From a virus, in the IMG/VR virus record IMGVR_UViG_3300049734_000243, positions 1 through 49,971 of that record: a DNA stretch of 49,971 nucleotides; one strand, 5' to 3'. Below the pieces are notes generated by a model. It searched no databases. It saw nothing but the letters and a program-made list of their open reading frames with translations, and had not been told where the DNA came from. Each line of letters opens with the position of its first letter. Position 1 is the stretch's first letter. Positions 12,674 through 20,829 of this stretch are shown here, piece after piece. The translations under genes were made by a program, and so were the position numbers.

Positions 12674-15178
12674 CTACGGCAGCTTTATGTCGCGGCTCAC
12701 AGGCTGGCGCCGGATGTACTCCCACTCTCTTGGCGTGAGCGCGCGAGGTCGTACCGGCCGCGCGGGCGCCCCGCTCCGACGTGCAGCGAGCGCGCTGGCC
12801 GCTGCAGCCACGCCTGCCGTCCGCCGATTGACTTCGTCGATGTTCGCGCCCGGGTCCGTCCCGTTCTCACCCTTGCCCTTGTAGGGCGAGCTGGCCGAGA
12901 GCGCGTAGTCGGCGTTCAGGCCGATCCCGGCGACCGTCGCCGGATAGAACGATCCCGCCGGGTTCTGCGACACGTAGTCCGGGAGCATCCCGCCAACCAC
13001 GTTCCGGAGAAAGACCCACGTGCGGTCCGAGGCGAAGGCGTTCAACGCCGGCGAGTGGACCGTGCCGTTATCCGAGTTGTGGAAGGCATAGCCCGCCATG
13101 GACGTGAACACGTTGTCCCGTATTTCCAGTCGGTGCGCTGCGCCGAAGCTATACGCCATGGGCATCACGATCCCTGCTGCCGTCGGCGCGTGGACGATCG
13201 TGTTGTGCGCGATCTCGATGTCCTGCAGATCCTGTGTCGCCAAAAGAAGCGACTGGCGAGATCCCTCGGCGCCTATGTTGGTGAACAGGTTGTGCGTGAA
13301 GCTCGCTCGCTGGAAGTGGACGAACCCGGTCCAGCCGTAGGAGTCGTCGGCCGCGTGCAATCCCCACGCAACCGGCATGTTCTTCCCGATGTTGTAGCGG
13401 AAGGTCACGTCCCGGGTCCCCAAGTACGTGCACTCGCACCCGTTCGCGTTGGCCTTGAACACGATGCCGACGCCTTCCTGCGCCGCCGGCCAGTTGTTCT
13501 CGAAGACGTTGCCTTCGATCAGGACGTACTGCGCTGTCTTGAACTCGATGCTGTTCTTGATCGTCCAGATGTCTTTCCAGACCAGCGGCTTGTAGAAGTG
13601 GTTCCGGGTGATCGTGATGTCGCGAGGCACCATGCCGGCGATCCCCGGATCCGCACCACCGAACATCACGTTCTCGCCTGCGCCTTCCAAATAATTGTTA
13701 TCGATCAGGTACGGTCCCGGACCGTTCCACCCGACGATCGCCTGCGAGTCGAACCCGCTGGCGTGACAGTCGCCGATCCATGAGTCACGGATGATCGTCG
13801 CGCCCGAGTTGAGCGCGATGCACCGCATCGAGTTGAGCTCGGGGCCGTAGAAGTAGACGCGATCGACCAGGATGTTTTTCGGGACCTTGGTCGAGTCGGT
13901 CTGCGTCTCGCCGCCACCGGTCCATCCGCCGTCGCCAAGCCAGAGAAGGCCGTACTGGATCGAGGTGCGCGCGAGCGTCCCAGAGATCGACACGCCGAGA
14001 ATGCGCCAGCCGCAGGTCGGGTTCGCGGTCTTGATCGCCGGGGCCGTGTTGGGCGAAACGATCTTCGCGAAACTCGCAGCGGTCGTGGCCGTCGGCCGCC
14101 GGCCTGAGTCGGGAGGCGCCGCGACGGAGCGGATCGTGATCCACGTGCCGTCGCACGGACGCGTCTTGAGAACGAAGTTGCCGGTGAACGTCGTGTTCGT
14201 GAGGCGAATCTCGTCGTTCGCCTTTGCCGTGTCGAGCGCCTGCTGGAGGTTTCCGGCGACCGTGTAGGACCGGGTCGGCGTCGGAATCGTGAAGCTGGGC
14301 ACTGTCCTCGGCAGGACCGCCGCCAGCGCTACGTTGGTCGTGTCTCCGCCCGGAGGAAGCGGGTTGCTGGTGTCGGGTGGCGCGATCAGGGTGACAGACC
14401 GCGTGAGCGGGGAGCTCGTCAGCCCTTCGGCATCGCGCACCACGAGCGTGACGGTGTAGGTGCCTGCTGCGGCATAGGTGTGTGTGCTCGTCGCCGCGCT
14501 CGAGGTCACCGGCGGCGTATTGTCGCCCCACGTCCACGTGTATGACGTGACGGCCTTGTCGTCGGTCGAGGAGGACCCGTTCGCCGCGCAATTTCGGGTG
14601 AACGACACACAGGTCGGCGTCGGGAAGCTGGCCACGGGAGCCGTGTTGGTCACGGGCGGCGGCTTGGTGGTGGTATCTACCACCTGAATCGTGCGCGCCA
14701 TTTGACCTGTGAGGCCTTCCGCATCTCGGACCGTGAGGCGCACCGTGCGCTGCGTCAGGGTGTCGGGGTAGATCGCCGAGGCGGTGCGCCCGGTCGAGGT
14801 GCAGTTGGGCGTCACGGCGCAGTCCCACTGATAGCCCGTGATGCCCTTGTCGTCCTTGGACGGCGCCGCGTCGAAGGTGCAGATGCGGTTCACGTAACAC
14901 TTGCCGCTCGCGTCGCTCACGACGAACGCTGCGACCGGCGCCGTGTTCGCCGGGTGCGGGGGTGTGGCGACGCTGTCACGGGCCAGCCACCGGTTCGCAC
15001 ACTCGCGCACGCGGTTCGCCAGGTTCCTGCGGCGACCGCCGCCGTTCGCCGTCTCCAGCGTGTCCGTGTTCTTCACCACGCAGCGGTGGTCGGCGGTGTC
15101 GGCGGCGGTGTTCTGCGCGCCTAACGGCCATGCGAAGCCCGCAGCTGCGAGCAGGAGGAGACACAGCGATCGCGTCAT
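12674..15178 (-). CDS. Secreted protein with two PKD domains and a right-handed beta-helix
   Basis: An 834-residue protein. A Sec signal peptide (about 1-22, Leu-Leu-Leu-Leu-Ala-Ala-Ala core, Gly-Ala-Gln cleavage) is followed by a linker and two PKD domains (about 78-170 and 180-270). Each PKD has Asn-Thr-Ala-Pro-Val-Ala, Asp-Asp-Lys and Thr-Val-x-Leu-x-Val-Arg-Asp-Ala-Glu-Gly. A long parallel beta-helix region (about 300-770, many Asn-rich coils) and a basic tail complete it. Such proteins bind or cleave polysaccharide. It is the last late gene, after the lysis genes. A signal peptide is unusual for a virion protein, so a host-derived secreted protein is possible. Start ATG 15178 has an AGGGTG site. 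Confidence 0.85.
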   Translation of the reverse strand: MTRSLCLLLLAAAGFAWPLGAQNTAADTADHRCVVKNTDTLETANGGGRRRNLANRVRECANRWLARDSVATPPHPANTAPVAAFVVSDASGKCYVNRICTFDAAPSKDDKGITGYQWDCAVTPNCTSTGRTASAIYPDTLTQRTVRLTVRDAEGLTGQMARTIQVVDTTTKPPPVTNTAPVASFPTPTCVSFTRNCAANGSSSTDDKAVTSYTWTWGDNTPPVTSSAATSTHTYAAAGTYTVTLVVRDAEGLTSSPLTRSVTLIAPPDTSNPLPPGGDTTNVALAAVLPRTVPSFTIPTPTRSYTVAGNLQQALDTAKANDEIRLTNTTFTGNFVLKTRPCDGTWITIRSVAAPPDSGRRPTATTAASFAKIVSPNTAPAIKTANPTCGWRILGVSISGTLARTSIQYGLLWLGDGGWTGGGETQTDSTKVPKNILVDRVYFYGPELNSMRCIALNSGATIIRDSWIGDCHASGFDSQAIVGWNGPGPYLIDNNYLEGAGENVMFGGADPGIAGMVPRDITITRNHFYKPLVWKDIWTIKNSIEFKTAQYVLIEGNVFENNWPAAQEGVGIVFKANANGCECTYLGTRDVTFRYNIGKNMPVAWGLHAADDSYGWTGFVHFQRASFTHNLFTNIGAEGSRQSLLLATQDLQDIEIAHNTIVHAPTAAGIVMPMAYSFGAAHRLEIRDNVFTSMAGYAFHNSDNGTVHSPALNAFASDRTWVFLRNVVGGMLPDYVSQNPAGSFYPATVAGIGLNADYALSASSPYKGKGENGTDPGANIDEVNRRTAGVAAAASALAARRSGAPARPVRPRALTPREWEYIRRQPVSRDIKLP

Positions 15179-15211
15179 GAGGATCACCCTGGAAGGGGCA
15201 TTGGAGGGGCG

Positions 15212-15853
15212 TTAGAACGTGACCCGTACGCCGACGGGGAGCGCCCAGCGATGGTCGGGCGAGAGGTTGGTGTACTGGACCGCACCCGTTACGCGGATCG
15301 GGCCGAGGAGCCGCAGCTCAAGGCCTCCGCGGACGAATACGGTGGATTCGTCGCGCGCGTCGACCGCAGCGTCGACGAACGGCAGAATCCGCGGATTGGC
15401 GCGCCGCAGCCTGGCCTCGAACAGCCGACGGTCCGCCGCGCGCTGCATGCCGAGCAGCACGAGCATCGAATCGCGAGCCGCCACGCGCTGCGCGCACGAC
15501 GTAACCGCCGACTGGCACGCGCGGATCGCCGTGTCGGCCGCGGCTACGATCACCGACTCGCGCACGGTCAGCGTGTCGGTGCGCAGCAGCGAATCGACGC
15601 GCGTGCGGAAGCGCGTCACGGTGCCGGTGAGGCGCAGCGTATCGGTCGTGAACACGGAATCGACGCGGCCGATCTCGCGCGCCTGTGTGACCGAGTCGCG
15701 CCGGAGCTCCGCGATCTCCGCGCGCAGCTCCGCCTCACGCGCGCCGACACGACGCCGCTCGCACTGCGCCATGAGCAGGAACGCGAGTGCCAGGGCGAGG
15801 ATTCCCGCAGCCGTCACGTACGGCCACGCCATGACCCGTCCGATCATGTTCAC
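15212..15853 (-). CDS. Membrane-anchored coiled-coil protein, spanin-like
   Basis: A 213-residue protein. One TM segment (about 10-29) is followed by a long coiled coil (about 33-150, heptads with Ala/Leu/Arg) and a beta-rich end (Val-Arg-Gly-Gly-Leu-Glu-Leu-Arg-Leu ... Gly-Val-Arg-Val-Thr-Phe). Inner-membrane anchor plus periplasmic coil is the i-spanin layout, and the C-terminal strand ending in Phe recalls an outer-membrane segment, as in unimolecular spanins. It lies at the end of the lysis genes. The GTG start overlaps the upstream stop as GTGA. Spanin function is inferred from topology. Confidence 0.6.
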   Translation of the reverse strand: MNMIGRVMAWPYVTAAGILALALAFLLMAQCERRRVGAREAELRAEIAELRRDSVTQAREIGRVDSVFTTDTLRLTGTVTRFRTRVDSLLRTDTLTVRESVIVAAADTAIRACQSAVTSCAQRVAARDSMLVLLGMQRAADRRLFEARLRRANPRILPFVDAAVDARDESTVFVRGGLELRLLGPIRVTGAVQYTNLSPDHRWALPVGVRVTF

Positions 15854-16254
15854 TGGCCCCGCCTCCGGTCACTGAACTCGGCCTTGTGCAGCTGCTCGTA
15901 ACGTTCGGCCTCCAGCTCGAGCGGCGCCCGGCGGTAGCCCTTGGTCGCGCACTGCCAGAGCCACACGACGAGGAACACCGGGATGCTCATACGGTTGGCC
16001 TGCTGGCTGTGCCGGAGCTCGTGCGCGACCTGGAAGCCGTAGATGACGTCACCGCGCACGTGCGTGACGCGGCCGATCGTGACACACCAGTTGCCGCGGC
16101 TCTTGCGCGAGCGTGCGACGAGATCGGCGAGCGGCGCGCGGTACCAATAGCGGATGTCTTCGGGGTCGTTCGGGACACCGCGCAGGATCGCCCAGAGGCG
16201 GCCAACGGCGTAGAGCGCGGCGATCGCCATCGCCGCATAGAACCACCCGCTCAC
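15850..16254 (-). CDS. Membrane protein with HExxH (zincin-like) motif
   Basis: A 134-residue protein. TM segments lie at about 5-24 and 91-104. Between them is Ala-His-Glu-Leu-Arg-His-Ser-Gln-Gln (H78, E79, H82), the zincin HExxH motif, with a Glu-rich helix near 112-118 that could supply the third ligand. DUF4157-like metallopeptidases have the same His-Glu-Leu-x-His. In a lysis cluster it may act on envelope or virion protein. Activity is unproven; the motif is exact. Confidence 0.6.
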   Translation of the reverse strand: MSGWFYAAMAIAALYAVGRLWAILRGVPNDPEDIRYWYRAPLADLVARSRKSRGNWCVTIGRVTHVRGDVIYGFQVAHELRHSQQANRMSIPVFLVVWLWQCATKGYRRAPLELEAERYEQLHKAEFSDRRRGQ

Positions 16255-16502
16255 CGCACCGCCTTGCGCTTCGGCCGTTTGCGCTTCAGCAACGACGGAT
16301 CGATCCGTGTACGGGCGTCCTCGCGGACGAGTGCCCTGATGGCGTCCTCCGCGTCGACGATTGGGATGAACACGTAACGGCCGGGCTCGGGGACGGACGC
16401 GTCGTGGCCGATCAGCTGGTAGCTGCCGTTCCGGGAGAGTTTCGCGACCGGCGCGTCGCGCAGCAGCCGGAGCATGCGGGTGATCGCCTTGGGCTTCGGC
16501 AT
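16251..16502 (-). CDS. Small basic protein of unknown function
   Basis: An 83-residue protein with basic ends (final residues Lys-Arg-Lys-Arg-Pro-Lys-Arg-Lys) and a beta-hairpin-like middle. ATG at 16500-16502 is the first start outside the papain-like gene. It ends overlapping the HExxH gene as ATGA. No family recognised. Confidence 0.6.
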   Translation of the reverse strand: MPKPKAITRMLRLLRDAPVAKLSRNGSYQLIGHDASVPEPGRYVFIPIVDAEDAIRALVREDARTRIDPSLLKRKRPKRKAVR

Positions 16503-16507
16503 ACTCG

Positions 16508-17182
16508 TTAGGGAAGCTCCCGGGCCAGCACGACTTCGCCGTCCTCGAGGATGAGCCGCGCCATGTCGTCGAACGAGAGGTAGGCGTGCCCGCGCCGGGC
16601 CCAAGTACGGCCCCAAGAATTCTTCAATCGGAATAGGCCCGTCGTCCGGTTCACGCCGTTGATCAGGTAGGCATGGCCGCCGGCGAGTGAGCCGGACACG
16701 CGCACGCGGTCCGAGTCGTCGGGGTCGAACATGCCGGTGTACCAGTTCGTGCCGACGAGTACGGGGCCCGCCGTCAAGACCGCGGTGATCAGCTCATCGA
16801 GCGTGTAGCCCCACCGGTACTCGCCGAACCACTTCCGGCCTAACGCGGCCTTGCACTGCGCGAGCATCGTGGCGCCGCCGTCGACGCCGTAGTCGCGGCC
16901 CTCCGCCCGGTCGATGGCCTGGATGGCCGCGTACACGGCGGCCGGCGCCTCGAGCGGGTTCGGGCCGTGATGCGTGACCGGCCCGTCCTCCATGAAGTGG
17001 AGCAGCGAATACGCCGTACACTGCGACGTCGCGCCCTGGTCGCCCCACCATCCGTTCGCGAAATGGTACCGGGAAGCAACCGACGTCACGGCGGCAGGAG
17101 AGACCATCGCCCGTATCCGAAACCGCTCGTTGCGGCTATCGTAGTGAGGAACCCGGCCCAAACCGACGTTAGGCAACGACAT
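16508..17182 (-). CDS. Papain-like (C1 family) cysteine peptidase
   Basis: A 224-residue protein with the complete C1 active site: Asp-Gln-Gly at Q49 (oxyanion hole), C55 in Ser-Gln-Cys-Thr-Ala-Tyr, H170 in Gly-Gly-His-Ala-Tyr and N188 in Lys-Asn-Ser-Trp-Gly. There is no signal peptide or propeptide of usual length. Papain-like enzymes are uncommon in phages. Here it lies between amidase and spanin-like genes, so it may cut peptide cross-links or an envelope protein during lysis, or a virion protein. The start ATG shares CATG with a divergent HNH start and has a GGTGAGG site. Confidence 0.85.
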   Translation of the reverse strand: MSLPNVGLGRVPHYDSRNERFRIRAMVSPAAVTSVASRYHFANGWWGDQGATSQCTAYSLLHFMEDGPVTHHGPNPLEAPAAVYAAIQAIDRAEGRDYGVDGGATMLAQCKAALGRKWFGEYRWGYTLDELITAVLTAGPVLVGTNWYTGMFDPDDSDRVRVSGSLAGGHAYLINGVNRTTGLFRLKNSWGRTWARRGHAYLSFDDMARLILEDGEVVLARELP

Positions 17183-17687
17183 GGCACCTCACCGTATTGA
17201 TCCGATGGCCCGCCTTGGTAGCGGTCGCGACCCCGTCGTGCGCTTCTGGGAGAACGTCGCCATCGACGGGCGATGCTGGATCTGGGTCAAGGGACTGCGC
17301 GACAAACGGAAGGGCTACGGCGTCCATTACATCGCGTCTCACCGCACGGCGGCACATCGTTATGCGTGGGAGCTGCTGAACGGGCCGATCCCGGGCGGAC
17401 TCGACGTCCTGCATCGATGCGACAATCCGCGTTGCGTGCGACCGGATCACCTTTTCATCGGGACCCACCGCGACAACATGGCCGACATGGTGGCGAAGCG
17501 TCGGCACGGTGCGAGGCATCGAGATCTTTGCCGTAACGGTCATCCGCTCCACGGCGACAACGTGGTGATTCGGGCCGATGGTCAGCGTCGGTGCCGGTTG
17601 TGCCGCAATGCCAGCGAACGGATGCGGAAATACCGACGGGGCGATCGTGTGCCCGGGCGTGGCCCTGGCGGGCGCATGTTCGGATAG
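17181..17687 (+). CDS. HNH homing endonuclease, inserted against the operon
   Basis: A 168-residue HNH nuclease. It has Arg-Phe-Trp-Glu-Asn and Arg-Cys-Trp-Ile-Trp (21-35), core His-Arg-Cys-Asp-Asn-Pro (H78, N82), Arg-Pro-Asp-His-Leu (H90), Gly-Thr-His-Arg-Asp-Asn (N99) and a C-terminal cysteine ribbon (Cys-Arg-Asn-Gly-His; Cys-Arg-Leu-Cys). It is closely related in motif to the HNH protein at 5184-5651. It is on the plus strand inside the leftward lysis region, typical of a mobile homing gene. An in-frame ATG at 17205 is an alternative start that would not hide the ribosome-binding site of the divergent gene. Confidence 0.85.
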   Translation: MAPHRIDPMARLGSGRDPVVRFWENVAIDGRCWIWVKGLRDKRKGYGVHYIASHRTAAHRYAWELLNGPIPGGLDVLHRCDNPRCVRPDHLFIGTHRDNMADMVAKRRHGARHRDLCRNGHPLHGDNVVIRADGQRRCRLCRNASERMRKYRRGDRVPGRGPGGRMFG

Positions 17688-17692
17688 CCGAT

Positions 17693-18205
17693 TCACGGCG
17701 TCCCCATGATGCCGCGTGCCCGCGTCACCAGTCCGGCCAAATCGACCATCGATCCCGGGCAAGATTTTCGGGCGAAAATCTCTCGGTGGCCGACCACATA
17801 CGCGCGGTCAATCGGGATGCCCCACCGGCAATGGATTTCCGCCAGCAGCCGCGCGCTGCGCTCGTACATGAGGTTCGGCCAAGCATCGTCGCCTTTCCCT
17901 TCGTGCTCGATGCCGATCGTGTAGAGGTTCGGGTTCACCCCGGCGATGAGCCCTTTCCATGTCGGTTCGTGGACCCGGCCGGCGTGCCATGCGGTGTCTT
18001 CCTCGCGCACGTACTGGTGCAGCTCCCCTTCCTTCGTCACCAGGTAGTGCGCGCTCACCTTCGACGCCGGATTGCGGAACCATGAATCGACGGCGGCTGT
18101 GCTGCCCTCGGCGATGTGGATGACGATCGCCGTCGGTCGATACGTGCGGCGGCCCGTCGTGAAGTTGGGCGAGCCGACCCATTTGGGCGTTAGGACGGGG
18201 AGCAC
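17693..18205 (-). CDS. N-acetylmuramoyl-L-alanine amidase endolysin (Amidase_2/PGRP)
   Basis: A 170-residue single-domain endolysin that cleaves the amide bond between muramic acid and L-alanine. It has Ile-Val-Ile-His (H30), Ser-Ala-His-Tyr-Leu-Val (51-56), Gly-Ile-Glu-His-Glu-Gly (98-103), Val-Gly-His-Arg-Glu-Ile (H140) and Lys-Ser-Cys-Pro-Gly (C149). H30, H140 and C149 are the zinc ligands of the T7-lysozyme family. There is no cell-wall-binding domain and no signal peptide, so a holin or pinholin is needed. The GTG start follows the holin-like gene stop by two bases. Confidence 0.92.
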   Translation of the reverse strand: MLPVLTPKWVGSPNFTTGRRTYRPTAIVIHIAEGSTAAVDSWFRNPASKVSAHYLVTKEGELHQYVREEDTAWHAGRVHEPTWKGLIAGVNPNLYTIGIEHEGKGDDAWPNLMYERSARLLAEIHCRWGIPIDRAYVVGHREIFARKSCPGSMVDLAGLVTRARGIMGTP

Positions 18206-18207
18206 GT

Positions 18208-18777
18208 CTAGTCGTCCCCCCGCTCGTCCACCGCCGGAAGCGGGGCGTTAGACGCGGTGTTAGACGCTGGCGGCACTGGTATCTCGGCCGTCCGTCCGGG
18301 CACTGGCTGACGCGCGCCCGGATCCGCCACCGCCCGCGCGGTCAGCGCGTTGACCTCGGCGCCGGCGATGGCCTGCGCGGCCATGACGTTCTGCGTGCTC
18401 GCGATCGTTGGGTCGGTTGTCTTCCGCTTGATCCAGTACTGCGCGACGTCGATCCCCATCCAGACCGTGACCGCGAAGAGCACCGCGTGCACCATGTACT
18501 CGGGCGGCCACACGCCGGAGAGGTAGCCGACGATGCCGGACCCGATGACGGTGATCCCCGCGAGCGCGAGCGAGACGAGCTGCCGGAGGTTCACGAACGG
18601 GATCGTCGCGATGTAGGTCCACCCGCCGCGCGCCTTGATGGCGATCCAGAGCAGCACCGCCTCGAGCAGTGATACCGCGACGAAGACCCAAAGGGTGACG
18701 ATCGTGTGCGTGTGCGATCGCGGCTGTTGGACGGCGGCCTGCTGCACGACCTCTTGCACGACTTCCTGGAAGGTCAT
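18208..18777 (-). CDS. Three-TM membrane protein, candidate holin
   Basis: A 189-residue protein with three hydrophobic segments (about 26-47, 67-89 and 93-115) followed by an Ala/Pro-rich soluble tail. It lies directly before the amidase gene and overlaps the next upstream gene by four bases. Class I holins have three TM helices, but the long tail is unusual. Function is inferred from topology and place. Confidence 0.6.
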   Translation of the reverse strand: MTFQEVVQEVVQQAAVQQPRSHTHTIVTLWVFVAVSLLEAVLLWIAIKARGGWTYIATIPFVNLRQLVSLALAGITVIGSGIVGYLSGVWPPEYMVHAVLFAVTVWMGIDVAQYWIKRKTTDPTIASTQNVMAAQAIAGAEVNALTARAVADPGARQPVPGRTAEIPVPPASNTASNAPLPAVDERGDD

Positions 18778-19307
18778 CGCAGGCTCCGTCGCAGGAGAGA
18801 ATCACATGGGAGTCCGGCCGCGTCCGTGAGCGTGCCGGACTCCCACCGCCGCATCTGGAGGCACTGGAGCCGAGCCATGGGAACGATCAAAGAGTGCACG
18901 ATCTCGGCATGGTCCTGCCGGTCCTCGATGCTCTCGAGCCGTGCGTTCGTGCCCCGCTTGAACACCATGAGTGTCTCCACAACGGGCCGCACCTCGTTCT
19001 CGATCTCCTGGCGGGTGGCGACGCGCGCGGCCACGAATGTGCTCACGCCCGCATAGACGCCGATCGCCAGCGTGATCAGGGTGAGCCATTTCGTCACGCG
19101 ACCGATCGTCCAGTCGGGAAAGAGTCGATCGTCCGCGCGCCGATGCTGGTGCCTCGGATCCCGCCGCTCGACGCCCGCGTAGCGGCGGCCGGCCGCGTCG
19201 TCCTGTACCGCGTGTCGGTCGAACTCGTGATCGGGCGGGTTGGCCACGTCGTCACCCCATGCCTTGGTCGCCTCAGCGGTTGGATGCGAAAGGCCCCGAG
19301 CGCTCAT
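18774..19307 (-). CDS. Single-TM protein of the lysis region
   Basis: A 177-residue protein. The N-terminal 65 residues are hydrophilic and Arg/Asp/His-rich, one TM lies at about 74-96, then a coiled-coil-like helix (Glu-Asn-Glu-Val-Arg-Pro ... Leu-Glu-Ser-Ile-Glu-Asp). It is the first gene of the lysis region and could be a second holin or an anti-holin. No family recognised. Confidence 0.55.
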   Translation of the reverse strand: MSARGLSHPTAEATKAWGDDVANPPDHEFDRHAVQDDAAGRRYAGVERRDPRHQHRRADDRLFPDWTIGRVTKWLTLITLAIGVYAGVSTFVAARVATRQEIENEVRPVVETLMVFKRGTNARLESIEDRQDHAEIVHSLIVPMARLQCLQMRRWESGTLTDAAGLPCDSLLRRSLR

Positions 19308-19470
19308 CTCGCGAGCGATCGGGGCCGTCGTAGGACCGGCGTCGGTTTGTGCGGGCTACGGCAACCCGCTCCGCAGAATGTATGGGCTAAACTGCGTTCT
19401 TACCAGAGAGTTAGAAATGCCGTCGTCGGTCAATCTGACTTATTCTCGGCGATGCATCATTTGCGCAAAC
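19308..19470 (-). promoter_or_regulatory. 163-base gap: hairpin and possible promoter for the lysis region
   Basis: No gene is seen. On the minus strand TTGCGC, 17 bases, GAATAA lies near 19440-19468, a possible weak promoter. A GCGGG/CCCGC hairpin near 19357-19375 could end or slow transcription from the tail genes. This is one of the longest gaps in the late operon, so separate control of lysis is plausible. Confidence 0.4.
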
Positions 19471-20343
19471 TCACCCGATGATCGCCGGCACAAACGACCG
19501 GGCGCCGCCAGCCGGCGCCGCAAACGAAAGCCCGCGGGGTTTCCGCCACGGCCGGAACGGCGTCCACGGATCCAGCATCAGCGCGACCAGTGACCGTTCG
19601 CTGAGCTGCCGGTCGTAGATCAGGAACGCGCCCGACTCCGCGCTGTCATTGGTACTACTGAGGCCGTGGAAAATGCCGAACCCGACCGATGCACTCGTGA
19701 TCTGCGTGCGCGTCACCGGGACGCCGCCGTTGGTCGCGATCCGCGCCCCGCTCAACCAGATCTCCATCCCGCGCGGGCCGTTGGTGAATGCCCACACGTT
19801 GTCTGCCGTCATGTCGTACCCGCCCGACGCCAGCGTGATGCGGTTATTCCCGCTGTTGCCGCCGAAGTCGTAATAGATATTCCCGTCACCATAGGGGAGG
19901 TACGCCGCGAAGTACGTCGGGCCGGCGCCTTCCGCGATGACCGGCCCGAACGCGGCCGAGTTGCGGGCCGTCGAGTCGGTTTTGCGATAGTGGAAGATGA
20001 CCGTCGCCGCCCCGGTCGGCAGAAACGCGAAGTTTTCCGGCCGTGTGCTGATCCGCGCCGGGTTCCCGAATGTGCTCCGCGCGACGGTGCCGCGATGCCC
20101 GCCGACGAACTCCACGGAGGGCGTCGTGAACCCGATCGGGTAGCCGTGCTGCCCGCAGATCGGGTCGAGGATCTTCGCCTCCGACTCGGCCGGTGCCGTG
20201 TCGCCGGTATTGTAGCCGGTATCCCACAGGGGCCACGCGAGCACCAGCCCCTCCCACGACCAGCGACACGACGGATCGACGCGATTGTACCCGACGTTCC
20301 ACCGCTGTGGCTTCCACTTCCGCGAGTGGTTCTGGATGCTCAT
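19471..20343 (-). CDS. LamG/concanavalin-like tail or fibre protein
   Basis: A 290-residue beta-rich protein. The segment from about 60 to 265 has the jelly-roll pattern of LamG domains found in phage tail fibres (alternating strands, Gly-rich turns, Ile-Trp-Leu-Ser-Gly). It ends with Leu-Asp-Pro-Trp-x-Pro-Phe-Arg-Pro-Trp, a closing motif common in such phage proteins. It probably binds host surface sugar. It overlaps the upstream gene as GTGA/ATGA type. Confidence 0.75.
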   Translation of the reverse strand: MSIQNHSRKWKPQRWNVGYNRVDPSCRWSWEGLVLAWPLWDTGYNTGDTAPAESEAKILDPICGQHGYPIGFTTPSVEFVGGHRGTVARSTFGNPARISTRPENFAFLPTGAATVIFHYRKTDSTARNSAAFGPVIAEGAGPTYFAAYLPYGDGNIYYDFGGNSGNNRITLASGGYDMTADNVWAFTNGPRGMEIWLSGARIATNGGVPVTRTQITSASVGFGIFHGLSSTNDSAESGAFLIYDRQLSERSLVALMLDPWTPFRPWRKPRGLSFAAPAGGARSFVPAIIG

Positions 20344-20825
20344 TGAATTTCGTCGGGGATGGGAACGAGGCTGAAGCCGAAGTCCGCCGCGGTGGAACTG
20401 AGCGTATTATTGGTCCCGTTCCAGAACACGGGCGCGGCATGCCGCGCGCCGATCTCCACGACACCGCTCGCCGCCATCGTCACTGCCGCATTCTCGTCGA
20501 TGACGATGGAGCCGATCTGCTGCAGGTTCCGGAGCTTATCGACCGAGCTCACCGCGATGTCGCCCGTGCCGTCATCGTTGTCGTAGATGGTGCCGTCGCC
20601 GGTCGCGAGGTAGACGCGTACGATCTCGCCAACGACGCGCGTGCCACCCGGCTTGATCCACGCGCGCCACGCGAACAGCCGCGAGCGCGCCGATGTGCCG
20701 AAGTCACGATACGCGCCCTGCCGACCCGCCCCCGAGCCGAGACTGGTTGGCGTGAACGCGTGTGTGCCGCCGCTCGCGAGCCATGTAATCGCCGTCTCGT
20801 CGTGCTGGTAAACCTTATTAGCCAT
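20340..20825 (-). CDS. Tail-associated protein
   Basis: A 161-residue beta-rich protein with no named motif. Placement between the fibre genes and conserved spacing argue for a virion or tail-fibre-associated role. It contains a Tyr-Asp-Asn-Asp-Asp-Gly-Thr-Gly turn that could bind calcium. Confidence 0.6.
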   Translation of the reverse strand: MANKVYQHDETAITWLASGGTHAFTPTSLGSGAGRQGAYRDFGTSARSRLFAWRAWIKPGGTRVVGEIVRVYLATGDGTIYDNDDGTGDIAVSSVDKLRNLQQIGSIVIDENAAVTMAASGVVEIGARHAAPVFWNGTNNTLSSTAADFGFSLVPIPDEIQ

Positions 20826-20829
20826 CGGT

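Noticed and set aside
12605-13783. 392-residue plus-strand frame opposite the secreted protein gene
   Set aside because: Antisense shadow with Arg/Val/Asp bias and no domain signal. The minus-strand frame has signal peptide and PKD motifs.
13785-14900. 371-residue minus-strand frame inside the secreted protein gene
   Set aside because: It is a high-GC shadow frame, rich in Arg/His and without domain pattern. The PKD/beta-helix frame is clearly coding.
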